Below, piece by piece: positions 1 to 7,644 of a DNA stretch of 64,000 bases (the first letter of the stretch is position 1; each line of letters opens with the position of its first letter). The DNA comes from Sphingobacteriales bacterium. Lineage in GTDB: Bacteria; Bacteroidota; Bacteroidia; Chitinophagales; UBA2359. The notes under the pieces were generated by a model. It searched no databases, had not been told where the DNA came from, and saw only the letters and a list, made by a program, of their open reading frames with translations. The position numbers were made by a program, and so were the translations under genes. Where the stretch lies: the NCBI GenBank assembly GCA_016718845.1, contig JADKCK010000003.1, positions 1 to 64,000 of the forward strand, in the 5' to 3' direction.

Positions 1-360
1 TTCATATCTTGAAACATCTAAACAATTAGAAAAGGAATAATAATAAATATTCCAAAGATTTGAAGCAAAAATAGAAAAAAACAAACTTGCAAATTCATTG
101 GATGAATAGCTATATTTAGATTCCTTCTTTGAATATGTTGGAAAAAGAGTAAAAACCCTATAATGTAAACCATCTGTTGTTCTGTAATAAACAGAATTAT
201 TTGAATTATAAATATAATTTATCATTGGTTTATTATTTGATATTTTTTTTAAAATATCAAAATGAACTCTTGAATATATTTTTGGCATTTTTCCATATTG
301 TTTAATAATACAATTGGTTTTAGTATAAAATAACACAAAAGTCCGTGCGTTGCGAAAGTT
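1..360 (-). pseudogene. Clipped C-terminal part of an N6-adenine DNA methylase (Eco57I/PglX-like), left edge
   Basis: A minus-strand frame is open from position 360 to the left edge (stop TAG at 361-363). The first ATG in frame is at 288. The peptide is rich in Phe, Tyr, Ser and Asn and contains FVLFYTKTN, KMPKIYSRVHFDI and a segment FASNLWNIYYYS. This style is typical of the target-recognition region of Eco57I/PglX-type methylases, where a similar Phe/Tyr/Trp-rich stretch precedes the last recognition elements. No methylase catalytic motif is in view and no normal start lies upstream. I read it as a 5'-truncated remnant whose remainder lies outside the window. The family call is inference from sequence style. 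Confidence 0.4.
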
Positions 361-439
361 CTAGGTGTCATTTAACCCTTTGGTCAATTGATTTTCTATG
401 TTGTCGTATATTTTTGGCATTTGAATGTTTTTTTATTTT

Positions 440-668
440 GTGGTTACAATTATTTAAAACGCAACTTCCTTAAACGCTCTCGCCACGTATGCGGCAACTA
501 GTTGCAACATACGTGGCGTTTATGGGCTAAAACCCGCTTTTTGTTCGTTTTTTGGTACGGCACTGCCGACCGTCTTCAGCACCAGGGTACCAAATCCGCA
601 ACTTTTTAACGATTTCTACGCACGACATTTAGCTTAAAAAGAAGCTAAGAAACTTGCTCGTTTAAGTT
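440..668 (-). ncRNA. Candidate structured non-coding RNA or palindromic element
   Basis: A minus-strand promoter (-7 box at 674-681) reads into about 220 nt with no reading frame but strong potential to fold. Positions 481-518 form a near-perfect 38-nt palindrome: CGCCACGTATG pairs with CATACGTGGCG around GCAACT/AGTTGC. The arms extend outward into TAAACGC and GCGTTTAAGG with a 6-nt bulge. A second hairpin pairs TTTGGTAC with GTACCAAA (about 551-593), and a small GGG/CCC hairpin sits at 524-535. Possible readings are a retron-like or defence-associated RNA, an attC-like folded site, or the end of a mobile element. No reverse transcriptase or integron integrase is visible. Confidence 0.3.
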
Positions 669-800
669 TGGTGCAAAGGTAATTATTTATTGCCAAAACT
701 TCCAAACTTTTTTTGTTTTTTTTTAAAAAAAATTTGCTGTTGTGGTGTAAAGTCCTTTTGCAGTTTGTGGGTGCAAAAAACCAAACTAACTAAAAAATGC
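643..800. repeat. Direct repeat copy A (about 158 bp, promoter-bearing)
   Basis: This segment is repeated in the same orientation at 2071-2228 with clear but imperfect identity. Both copies run from AGCTAAGAAACTTGCTC through the -7 box and an A/T homopolymer zone to CCAAACTAA/CCAAACTAAG. The two copies flank the DUF1016 gene and the hsdM remnant, so they may mark a duplication or a recombination-mediated deletion. Confidence 0.75.
674..707 (-). promoter_or_regulatory. Bacteroidota-type promoter reading into 1-668
   Basis: The minus strand reads TTTG (703-706), about 21 nt of spacer, then TACCTTTG (674-681). This matches the Bacteroidota -33/-7 pattern. It would start transcription near 667. 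Confidence 0.5.
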
Positions 801-889
801 AATCAAGTCAATTATCTCAAAAAGATTAGTTTCCTTCCGCCCTGCTAATATGTTTTAATTTTTAAAATATTATAAAAAATATTTCATTG

Positions 890-1912
890 TCAATCATCTG
901 TTGGCGTTAAACTGGAATGGAAATTATTCAATTCCTGGATAAGCATAGTTTCCAGTTCTTTGGTTGGTAGTAATAATTTATATTCAGATACACCAATAGG
1001 TTTATTTATATCTTGTAGTGCTATTTCTACGTCTAAATGGTCTTTGTCGGCACAAAGTATAATGCCAATAGAGGGGTTTTCATCGGTTTGTTTTTCGAGC
1101 CTATCAAGCAAGCCTAAGTAAAAGTTCATTTTGCCAACATATTCGGGCTTAAAAGCACCAATTTTGAGTTCTACTGCAACCAAACAACGCAGGCTGCGGT
1201 GGTAAAGCAAAATATCAACAAAATACTCTTTTTGGTTAAATTCTAGCCTATACTGATTGCCTATAAAGGTAAAGCCTTTGCCAAGTTCGAGTACAAATTG
1301 TTTGATTTTTTCTACCAAGCGTTTTTCAAGTTCGGTTTCTTTAATGGCTTGTGTCAAGCCCAAAAATCCCAAATTATAGCTACTTTTCAGCATATCATTG
1401 GCTTGCTCTGCCAATATTTCGGGCAGTGTTTCGCGGAAATTATGCGATTTTGGCAAGTTTTTTTCCGCATTGTAGGCATCTGCTTTCAGATAATTGAGTA
1501 AAATATCACGCGACCAACCGAGTGTACTGGCTTTTTCTGCATAAAATAAAGCTTCGTCGTGGTTTGCGGTTTTACTTAAAATCAATAAATTATGTTTCCA
1601 AGGCAAAACTGCGACACACTGTCGCAGTTTTGGAGAAGCGTCTTTATACTCTTCATAAAACCGCTTCATATCCCATAAGTTACGTGGCGAAAGCCCCATG
1701 TCTGGAAATTCGGTTTTTAAATCTATTGATAATCTGTTTACAACACTTGCTCCGTGTCCTTTTTCTATTTTCCTTTCAGAAAGGAGTTTGCCCAAATTCC
1801 AATATACTTCGATAGCGGTGGTGTTTATTTGTCGGGCAATGCTGCTTCGGGCGTTTCTAATTTCAGTTAGTGCCTGAACGAAAATTTCGGAATATTTTTT
1901 ATCTAACTCCAT
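890..1912 (-). CDS. PDDEXK nuclease domain protein of the DUF1016/YhcG family
   Basis: The protein has 340 residues. The N-terminal half matches the DUF1016 domain: ARSSIARQINTTAIEVYWNLG, then GLSPRNLWDMKRFYEEY, and LPWKHNLLIL. The C-terminal half holds the PD-(D/E)XK-like fold region: KGFTFIGNQYRL, EYFVDILLYHRSL and LVAVELKIG, with D and E-x-K as likely catalytic residues. The family is frequent inside or beside type I restriction operons, and this copy starts 10 bp inside the end of an hsdM remnant, so it was translationally coupled to it. Its function is unproven; a DNA nuclease role follows from the family. It looks intact although its neighbours are broken. Confidence 0.85.
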   Translation of the reverse strand: MELDKKYSEIFVQALTEIRNARSSIARQINTTAIEVYWNLGKLLSERKIEKGHGASVVNRLSIDLKTEFPDMGLSPRNLWDMKRFYEEYKDASPKLRQCVAVLPWKHNLLILSKTANHDEALFYAEKASTLGWSRDILLNYLKADAYNAEKNLPKSHNFRETLPEILAEQANDMLKSSYNLGFLGLTQAIKETELEKRLVEKIKQFVLELGKGFTFIGNQYRLEFNQKEYFVDILLYHRSLRCLVAVELKIGAFKPEYVGKMNFYLGLLDRLEKQTDENPSIGIILCADKDHLDVEIALQDINKPIGVSEYKLLLPTKELETMLIQELNNFHSSLTPTDD

Positions 1913-2085
1913 GACTTTCTATTTTTATGTTGGCTAATAATTTCATTGAGCTGTACTTCCTCTTTGGGTTGCTCTTCTAGTTGGGTTTTTACGGCAATAA
2001 AGCGTTTAGCAAAATCATCTTCATTGTCGGGCAAGCCCACATAACGTCCGGGGTTATGCTCGAATAATTTAGCTAAGAAACTTGC
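1903..2085 (-). pseudogene. 3' remnant of hsdM (type I restriction methylase subunit)
   Basis: A short minus-strand open frame reads FEHNPGRYVGLPDNEDDF, then FIAVKTQLEEQ and a stop overlapping the DUF1016 start (ATGGAGTTAG). The motif NPGRYVG followed by an acidic stretch and a helix is the usual C-terminus of HsdM. The frame is blocked by TGA just upstream, inside the second copy of the 158-bp direct repeat, so nearly the whole methylase is missing. No hsdR or hsdS is in view. Confidence 0.65.
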
Positions 2086-2228
2086 TCATTTAAGTTTGAT
2101 GCAAAGGTAATTATTTATTTCTAAGGTTGTCAAGCTTTTATGATTTTTTTTAAAAAAAAGTTACTTTTGTGGCGTAAAATCCTTTTGCAGTTTGTGCGTA
2201 CAAAAACCCAAACTAAGTAAAAAATACC
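2071..2228. repeat. Direct repeat copy B
   Basis: This is the second copy of the segment at 643-800. It carries the same -7 box on the minus strand (TACCTTTG complement near 2101-2108). Here it reads straight into the hsdM remnant, suggesting that a deletion fused this promoter block to the end of hsdM. Confidence 0.75.
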
Positions 2229-2586
2229 AAACGTTTATTATCAAAATTGCCATTAGCCGAACAACTTAATTTGGCTAACTCCCAAATTGTCGTCGTTGAA
2301 AGCTGGTGTTCTTTGGGATTTGAACAAATTCAAGTTCACACCAACGATAAGCCGTGCAAACTAATCAATTTACTAAAAACAAAAAAGAAACACTATTGCT
2401 TAATTTATCCATGTCAAGGAAATAAAAAACAAAAAAATATACTAATTTAAATATTTTAAAGCGTTATTAGTTTACTTTTACCTCTAAAGTAGATAATAAT
2501 AAGAGAATAGAATATGCCCCAAAAGATGACAGATAAAGACACTTAATGACACTTAAAAAAAAAGAAGTGTCATGACAAAAAAAGCC

Positions 2587-2617
2587 GCATAACTAACTGA
2601 TAATCAGTTAGTTATGC
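2587..2617. repeat. Perfect 31-nt palindrome
   Basis: The two 15-nt arms (GCATAACTAACTGAT and its complement) meet at a single central base. A half copy (GATTATCAGTTAGTTATG) occurs at 2791-2808. A possible operator or recombination site. Confidence 0.7.
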
Positions 2618-2845
2618 AACATAAACATTGAATACATGACACAATGACACTTAAAATCGAAAAAAAAAGAAAAAAAAGGTTTTTTTGTGCAAGTTTTTTA
2701 AAAAAAGTGGGGCAAGAAAAACGTCCTATCCCTACCTAAAATGGTACAAAAGTGGGACAAGAAACCACAAGTGAGACAAGAAAAATCATTGATTATCAGT
2801 TAGTTATGATAGAAGTATGGAATCCCTCGTTTTTCGCACATCCCC

Positions 2846-2874
2846 CATAAAGTGCTGATTATCAGCACTTTATG
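2846..2874. repeat. Perfect 29-nt palindrome sharing the TGATTATCA core
   Basis: The arms CATAAAGTGCTGAT and ATCAGCACTTTATG surround one central T. The outer arms differ from the palindrome at 2587 but the core is the same. It lies 49 bp upstream of the recombinase fragment. Confidence 0.7.
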
Positions 2875-2922
2875 CAAAAGTGGGACTAACCACCTAACTC
2901 ATTGCCAAAAAACTTTAAGGCA

Positions 2923-3375
2923 ATGATAAAAAAAAAAATTTCTTACACGCTACTTCCAACAAATAATGAACTAGACAAACGTTGGTTCATTAAGGTTAAG
3001 GTATTCAATATTAATACACTCAGTGTAGAGTACCTACGAAAATATGGCTCGCGCCTCAACCGTTTTAGGACAGTTGAGGCGCGTTTGCTTGTTTACCCCC
3101 AAGTATTAGCTTCGATTGACGAAGAACTGCAAAAAAATGCTACTTACTGGGGTAGTATTGAAGAGTACGCCGAATGGAAACGGCAGCAGGTAGAAACAAA
3201 ACCTGCAATTATTGAGGTGTTGATAGGGCAGCTAGAAACGCACAAGTTGAGAAAAAAAAGCTACACCAGTTTGCGTTCAAAAATCAACAACCTACATAAT
3301 TCCACAACAAAAGTAAAAGAACCAACATTTTTCGTACAAACTCATATTTCCTCTAGTCGTACCAAAGTCGTTTAG
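2923..3375 (+). pseudogene. N-terminal fragment of a tyrosine recombinase (phage-integrase family)
   Basis: The peptide begins MIKKKISYTLLP, and the ATG at 2923 is preferred over the TTG at 2902. It contains WFIKVKVFNIN, an arm-binding-like strand, then a helical stretch ending RKKSYTSLRSKINNL. That last motif is typical of the core-binding domain of Bacteroidota integrases. The similarity stops near 3290, and the remaining residues to the stop at 3375 are out-of-frame readthrough of an IS fragment lying on the other strand. The catalytic domain (R-H-R-Y) is absent, so this is a broken integrase. Confidence 0.5.
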
Positions 3376-3477
3376 ATTCATCTCTAAAAACTCGCTACCA
3401 GTCAAACGAGAACTTTTCCTTGATATAAAACCTGTTTCCTTAGCCAAAGACTCAATAGCATCCGTATGCCTTGACAT
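3292..3477 (-). pseudogene. N-terminal fragment of an IS4-family-like transposase
   Basis: The minus-strand peptide starts MSRHTDAIESLAKETGFISR and continues KSSRLTGSEFLEMNL. The 'gF..R.s.kltg..Fl' pattern matches N-termini of IS4-type transposases. After about 55 residues the similarity fades and the frame ends. No DDE catalytic region or terminal repeats are seen. Together with the truncated recombinase at 2923 it marks a rearranged mobile-element junction. Confidence 0.5.
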
Positions 3478-3531
3478 CGTAAACACCTCCGATTTGCTGG
3501 CAATTTTACAACCCTAATACCCACAAACAAA

Positions 3532-3577
3532 ACACCCTCGACCAAGCTTAACAAGCCTAATCGAGGGTGTTTTTATT
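3532..3577. terminator. Intrinsic terminator
   Basis: A 10-bp stem ACACCCTCGA / TCGAGGGTGT (3532-3541 and 3561-3570) is followed by a T-rich run. It lies 3' of the photolyase gene and could serve both strands. Confidence 0.75.
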
Positions 3578-3603
3578 TTGGTAGATGATGAGGTACAACA
3601 AAA

Positions 3604-4908
3604 TTACGCATCTTTACCTACGGCTTTTTTATATACTGCCAACACCCTTTCGCGTGCCATTTTGTGGTCTACTATTGGTTTTGGATAAGCTGCAGTGCCG
3701 TATTCTGGCACCCAACGGCGTATATATTGGTAGTTAGTGTCAAATTTTTGTGTTTGAGCTTCGGGGCTAAACACCCTAAAATAAGGTGCTGCATCGCAGC
3801 CGCTGCTTGCTGCCCATTGCCAGCCACCTATGTTCGATGCCATATCATAATCCAAAAGTTTGGCGGCAAAATACTGTTCGCCCCATCGCCAATCAATAAG
3901 CAAATGTTTGGTTAAAAAACTAGCCACAATCATACGCACGCGGTTGTGCATAAAACCCGTGGCATTTAGTTGTCGCATACCCGCATCAACAATTGGGTAG
4001 CCTGTTTTACCGGCACACCAAGCTGCAAACTGTGTAGGGTTGTTTAGCCACTCGATGTGGTCGTAGGCAGGTTTAAAAGCTGCTGTTGCCGAGTGCGGGA
4101 AATGGTATAAAATGGCTTGATAAAAATCGCGCCAGATAAGCTCGTTTAGCCACGATGTACTGTTTTGTTTGCCTAAAACTGCCATCTTGCGTATGCTAAC
4201 AGTACCAAATCTAAAATGCACGCTTAGGTTTGATGTGCCATTTGCAGCAGGTAAATCGCGCTGTTGTTGGTAGTTTTGTAATACACTTTGGCTTACTTCG
4301 TTAGGTGCAAAAACGGTATCTGTTGGCACAAAACCCATCTCTTCGAGGGTTAAAATAGGCATCGGTGGGCAAACATAAAAATTATTTGACGATAAAGCAT
4401 CACCATAAATAGGCGGTGCATCTAACTCGTAGCGCATCAACCAACGTTTGCTGTAGGGCGTATAAACGGTGTATGGTTTACCATCGGGTTTTACCACTTC
4501 GTTTTTCTCAAAAACTACGTGGTCTTTATAGCCTTTAAAGGCAATACCTTTTTTTTGCAACAAATCATACACTTCACGGTCGCGTTTTTGGGCATACGGT
4601 TCGTAATCGCGGTTGGTATATACGGTTTGCAGGTCGTATTGTTGGCTTAATTCGTCCCAAATGTCCAACGGATTACCATATTTAACCAATAAAGTGCTAT
4701 TTTTGTGCGCCAATTTTGCAGCTATAGCCTGTATTTGGCGATAAATAAAATCTACGCGTCTATCGTATTTGTCGGTTAAATGGTCGAGGATGTTGGTATC
4801 AAAAATAAACAAACACAACACAGGCACATCGGCAGCTAAGGCGTGCCAAAGGGCGGTGTTATCATCAAGACGCAAATCGCGCCTAAACCAATGAATGGCT
4901 ATGGGCAT
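3604..4908 (-). CDS. phrB: Deoxyribodipyrimidine photolyase (CPD photolyase, class I type)
   Basis: The protein has 434 residues, usual for the family. The N-terminal alpha/beta photolyase domain starts MPIAIHWFRRDLRLDDNTAL. The C-terminal FAD-binding domain shows WLNELIWRDFYQAIL, GYPIVDAGMRQLNATG, MHNRVRMIVASFLTKHLLIDW and the hallmark LLDYDMASNIGGWQWAASSG. The enzyme repairs UV-induced pyrimidine dimers in DNA using light and FADH-. A photolyase is favoured over a cryptochrome because of full-length conservation of the FAD domain. The gene stands alone with a terminator 3' of it and is divergent from the methyltransferase at 5145. Confidence 0.95.
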   Translation of the reverse strand: MPIAIHWFRRDLRLDDNTALWHALAADVPVLCLFIFDTNILDHLTDKYDRRVDFIYRQIQAIAAKLAHKNSTLLVKYGNPLDIWDELSQQYDLQTVYTNRDYEPYAQKRDREVYDLLQKKGIAFKGYKDHVVFEKNEVVKPDGKPYTVYTPYSKRWLMRYELDAPPIYGDALSSNNFYVCPPMPILTLEEMGFVPTDTVFAPNEVSQSVLQNYQQQRDLPAANGTSNLSVHFRFGTVSIRKMAVLGKQNSTSWLNELIWRDFYQAILYHFPHSATAAFKPAYDHIEWLNNPTQFAAWCAGKTGYPIVDAGMRQLNATGFMHNRVRMIVASFLTKHLLIDWRWGEQYFAAKLLDYDMASNIGGWQWAASSGCDAAPYFRVFSPEAQTQKFDTNYQYIRRWVPEYGTAAYPKPIVDHKMARERVLAVYKKAVGKDA

Positions 4909-5144
4909 TTTTATAAATAATAAATGGTTAATAAAAATTAAAACCCACTAAATAATGGGTTTTGAACAAGAGCAATTTGATAACAAATAGGTGGCATTAT
5001 TGTTCTTCCATCAAAAACTTATCCACCTAAAAATCACTATACAATACACAACTAATAATAAACAACCAACATTGCATCATTAAACAGCTCATCTTATCCA
5101 ACAATTTAATAGCCCTTGAGCGATTACCTACCGAAAGTGTAGAC

Positions 5145-5960
5145 TTGGTGTACATCGACCCACCATTTTTCTCGAACCGCAACTACCAAGCCCAATGCAC
5201 CGAAACAGGCACGGTGCGTAGCTTTAGCGATAATTGGGGCGGTATGCAAAGCTATATCGAGTGGCTAAAACCGCGTGTAGAGCAGTTATACCGTGTGCTA
5301 AAACCCAACGGAACCCTGTTTTTGCACTGCGATTGGCACGCTGATGCCTATATTAGGGTGCTAATTCTGGATCCTATATTTGGTTCCGCAAATTTTATCA
5401 ACCACATTGCATGGTGCTACAGTACGGGTGGAAAAAGCAAAACTACCTTTGGTAAAAAACACGATACCTTATTTTGGTACGCCAAAGGCAATACATGGAC
5501 GTTTAACGCCGATAAGGTAAAAATTGAAATGCGCAGCGGCAACAAAAGTTTTGGCGGCAGATTATGTACCGACGACGAGGGCAGACAATACCGCTTAGTG
5601 TATGGCTCGAAAAACAAACAGGGCGAAACACGCTATTATAAATACTATTTAGACGAGGGCAAAACACCCGAAGATTGGTGGACAGATATTAACTCGTTGC
5701 AGGCAAGCAGCACCGAAAGGCTACAATATCCAACCCAAAAGCCCGAGTCTTTGCTCGAGCGCATTATATTGGCAGCCACCAATCCAAACGATGTGGTGCT
5801 TGACCCTTGCGTAGGCAGTGGCACATCGGTGGCGGTAGCTAATAGCTTAGGGCGACAATGGATTGGCATCGACCAATCGGTAGATGCCATAGCCGTGACC
5901 GAAAAACGCCTACAACAACAAGACGAAAATATTGTTTTTGAACGAATTAATTGGCTTTGA
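5145..5960 (+). CDS. Site-specific DNA methyltransferase (beta-class, N6-adenine or N4-cytosine), orphan
   Basis: Motif IV (DPPFFSNRNY) comes first, near residue 5. A recognition region follows, then motif X/I (YPTQKPESLLERI and DPCVGSGTSVAVANSLG). This IV-before-I order defines beta-class amino methyltransferases. The open frame continues upstream to about 5030 and encodes LILSNNLIALERLPTESVDL, which matches the expected N-terminus of this family. That upstream part has no ATG, so the listed TTG start is too short; the true start is a non-standard codon (an ATT lies near 5070) or the original ATG has been lost. No restriction endonuclease is adjacent, so it is an orphan. Confidence 0.8.
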   Translation: MVYIDPPFFSNRNYQAQCTETGTVRSFSDNWGGMQSYIEWLKPRVEQLYRVLKPNGTLFLHCDWHADAYIRVLILDPIFGSANFINHIAWCYSTGGKSKTTFGKKHDTLFWYAKGNTWTFNADKVKIEMRSGNKSFGGRLCTDDEGRQYRLVYGSKNKQGETRYYKYYLDEGKTPEDWWTDINSLQASSTERLQYPTQKPESLLERIILAATNPNDVVLDPCVGSGTSVAVANSLGRQWIGIDQSVDAIAVTEKRLQQQDENIVFERINWL

Positions 5961-5965
5961 TTTTG

Positions 5966-6230
5966 GATAGGCTGCAGGCTATCCGCTGTCGGCTGCAAGG
6001 CTGTCGGCATCTTGTGTTTCACAAGTAATAACGGTTGATTGTGAGATACAAACAGCGGCATGTGTGTAGCTTGCAGCCCGTAGCCTCTTCCATAGGAATA
6101 ACCTAAAAAAAACGACAATCACCGTTTGGCAATTGTCGTTTTTTTTGTGTTGATATTTGCTTATTAATTTACAAGGTGTAGCCAAAGCCTGTAGCAGACA
6201 ACTTGCAGCTAATAGCCAGACGACTAGCAA
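5966..6230. repeat. Dispersed GCTGTCCGCT-type element with internal terminator
   Basis: It begins with AGGCTGCAGGCTATCCGCTG repeats (5970-6006) and ends with inverted versions (CCTGTAGCAGACAACTTGCA, about 6189-6210). Similar inverted pairs occur at 11590-11790 and 15287-15502. The 3' end overlaps the last codons of the bacilliredoxin gene. Confidence 0.5.
6112..6147. terminator. Intrinsic terminator
   Basis: The stem ACGACAAT / ATTGTCGT (6112-6119 and 6132-6139) is followed by a run of T and preceded by A-runs. It fits both the upstream methyltransferase and the convergent bacilliredoxin gene. Confidence 0.7.
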
Positions 6231-6652
6231 TATTTTTCAAAAACATCCATCAATCCTTTGGCTATTTGTTGTGCCGATACGCCTTCGATTTGGTGGCGCT
6301 CGATGAAATGCACCAATTTGCCATTTTTGAACAATGCCATAGAGGGCGACGAAGGTGGATAAGGCAAGGTATATTGGCGTGCGCGAGCCACTGCACCTAT
6401 ATCGAAACCTGCAAAAACGGTAGCTAATTTGGCAGGTTTTTTGCTGCCGTAATGCACCGCCATTTTAGCACCCGGACGGGCATTTGCTGCCGCACAACCA
6501 CAAACCGAGTTGATGACCAAAAGCAATGTTTCGTCTTCCGAAGTTTTATTGCTGTCTATCAACTCATCAACACGTGTAGGTGTTGTTACATCTTCAAAAC
6601 CTGCTACGGTCAGGTCTTCTTTCATCGGTAATACAATATGTTCTGGATACAT
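6224..6652 (-). CDS. BrxA/BrxB family bacilliredoxin-like protein
   Basis: The start is set at 6652 (MYPEHIVLPMKEDLT), because the family begins just before 'vlPMr..Lt.aGF'; an upstream in-frame start at 6697 adds unrelated residues. The product has 142 residues. It shows NSVCGCAAANARPG, with the CGC redox motif at about C51 and C53, then FAGFDIGAVARAR and a C-terminal region SMALFKNGKLVHFIERHQIEG. The family removes bacillithiol from oxidised cytosolic proteins or acts as a disulphide isomerase in related bacteria. Bacteroidota members are usually annotated only by family. A -7 box (TACCTTTG, 6714-6721) lies upstream. Confidence 0.9.
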   Translation of the reverse strand: MYPEHIVLPMKEDLTVAGFEDVTTPTRVDELIDSNKTSEDETLLLVINSVCGCAAANARPGAKMAVHYGSKKPAKLATVFAGFDIGAVARARQYTLPYPPSSPSMALFKNGKLVHFIERHQIEGVSAQQIAKGLMDVFEKYC

Positions 6653-6713
6653 GCTAATTGTGTATAATTTGTTAGGAATTAGGATACGGTTAGTCAATGT
6701 TTAAATTGGACTG

Positions 6714-6735
6714 CAAAGGTAACAGTTTTGGAGCA
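6714..6735 (-). promoter_or_regulatory. Promoter of the bacilliredoxin gene
   Basis: TACCTTTG on the minus strand (6714-6721) matches the Bacteroidota -7 box. The spacing of about 60 nt to the chosen ATG supports the shorter start. Confidence 0.55.
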
Positions 6736-6843
6736 ATTATTGTTCATAGTTTAGAACAAATCTAAATAGTAGCACAAAAAAACTTACCCTTTATGCAATA
6801 ATTGGCTTTTGTTGGCGTTATTCACATTCAAACACACTTTTTT

Positions 6844-7347
6844 ATGACTATATACATCAAACGTTTTGCAAGCGCCTTGTTGTGCTTTTTTTTTATGTTA
6901 TCGGCAGTGGCTCAAAACTCGATGCCTGCCTCCTCCCCTACCCCAGCGTTAAACAAACAAATTGTGGCTTTTGTGGATAAGCACATGGGCAAAAAAATTG
7001 GTAGGGGCGAGTGTTGGGATTTAGCCAAGTACTCGCTTAACGAAGCGGGTGCTAAATGGGATAAGGCTTTTAAGTATGGCAAGCCAGTTGACCCTAAGAA
7101 AGACGAGGTTTTTCCGGGCGATTTTATACAGTTTGAGAACGTAAAGGTGCAATTCGAAAAAGATGGAGGGATACACACCGAAACCATGACGCAACATACG
7201 GCTGTTGTGTACGAAGTAAAAGCACCGGGTGTTTATGTGATTGCACATCAAAATAATGCTTTTTCGGGGCGCAAAATGGGTACAAGCGAGCTTGATTTAG
7301 CTACTGTAAAACGCGGTAAGTTAAAATTTTATCGCCCTACCAATTAA
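6844..7347 (+). CDS. Secreted NlpC/CHAP-like papain-fold protein
   Basis: The ATG at 6844 is chosen because it opens a clean signal peptide (MTIYIKRFASALLCFFFMLS, cleavage after AVAQ). The product has about 167 residues. The mature part has IGRGECWDLAKYSLN, with a candidate catalytic Cys, then DEVFPGDFIQFENV, TQHTAVVYEV with a candidate His, and VIAHQNNAF. This Cys...GD.i.f...HtaiV order is that of NlpC/P60 and CHAP-like hydrolases. A peptidoglycan or peptide amidase role in the periplasm is inferred. The gene is monocistronic. Confidence 0.65.
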   Translation: MTIYIKRFASALLCFFFMLSAVAQNSMPASSPTPALNKQIVAFVDKHMGKKIGRGECWDLAKYSLNEAGAKWDKAFKYGKPVDPKKDEVFPGDFIQFENVKVQFEKDGGIHTETMTQHTAVVYEVKAPGVYVIAHQNNAFSGRKMGTSELDLATVKRGKLKFYRPTN

Positions 7348-7644
7348 TTAACTCGTATGTTTGCGCTGTGAAAAAAAAGTAGAAAAAAGAAAGAAAAAAA
7401 GTCGTATTATTGCAACGAAAAGCGAGATGTTTATTTACTTAACAAGTATGTCAATACTATGTAGAACATGAGGTAGCTCCACTTTTCGTTGCACTCATGT
7501 TACGCAGGGGTGTTACCTAATTAAAAGGCTGTATAGTAAATAACTGACTACATACAAAGGTTTGAGCTTGCCCCATTAGTTGCGTTGAGTATAACCAGAA
7601 CACAGAGCAGTGCCACATCTCGATAATTAACAATTAATAATTAA
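7348..7644. repeat. Gene-free stretch with a partial GTTACGCA-type repeat
   Basis: No gene is seen. An inverted repeat TGCAACGAAAAG / CTTTTCGTTGCA (about 7408-7420 and 7480-7492) is followed by CATGTTACGCAGG. The phrase CTCGTATGTTTGCGCT at 7352 recurs at 41263 in front of the same GTTACGCA motif, linking this stretch to the elements at 41222, 53617 and 62606. Confidence 0.5.

Larger units (their letters stand above)
2229..2922. other. Gene-free accessory stretch with palindromes and short direct repeats
   Basis: I see no convincing gene here. The stretch contains several TGACACTT motifs in both orientations (2530-2660). It also has four near-copies of AAGTGGGACAAGAAA (about 2707, 2749, 2769 and 2879) and three sites sharing the core TGATTATCA. 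Such clustering beside a recombinase fragment resembles the end or control region of an integrative element or an iteron-type region. The exact role is unknown. Confidence 0.45.

Noticed and set aside
440..668. Retron identification
   Set aside because: The structured region suggests an RNA, but no reverse transcriptase gene is in view, so no retron was called.
2247..2450. Plus-strand open frame of 67 codons and an overlapping minus-strand frame ending SQIKLFG
   Set aside because: Neither has a convincing start or a family match; the stretch is A+T-rich accessory DNA between repeats and was left as gene-free.
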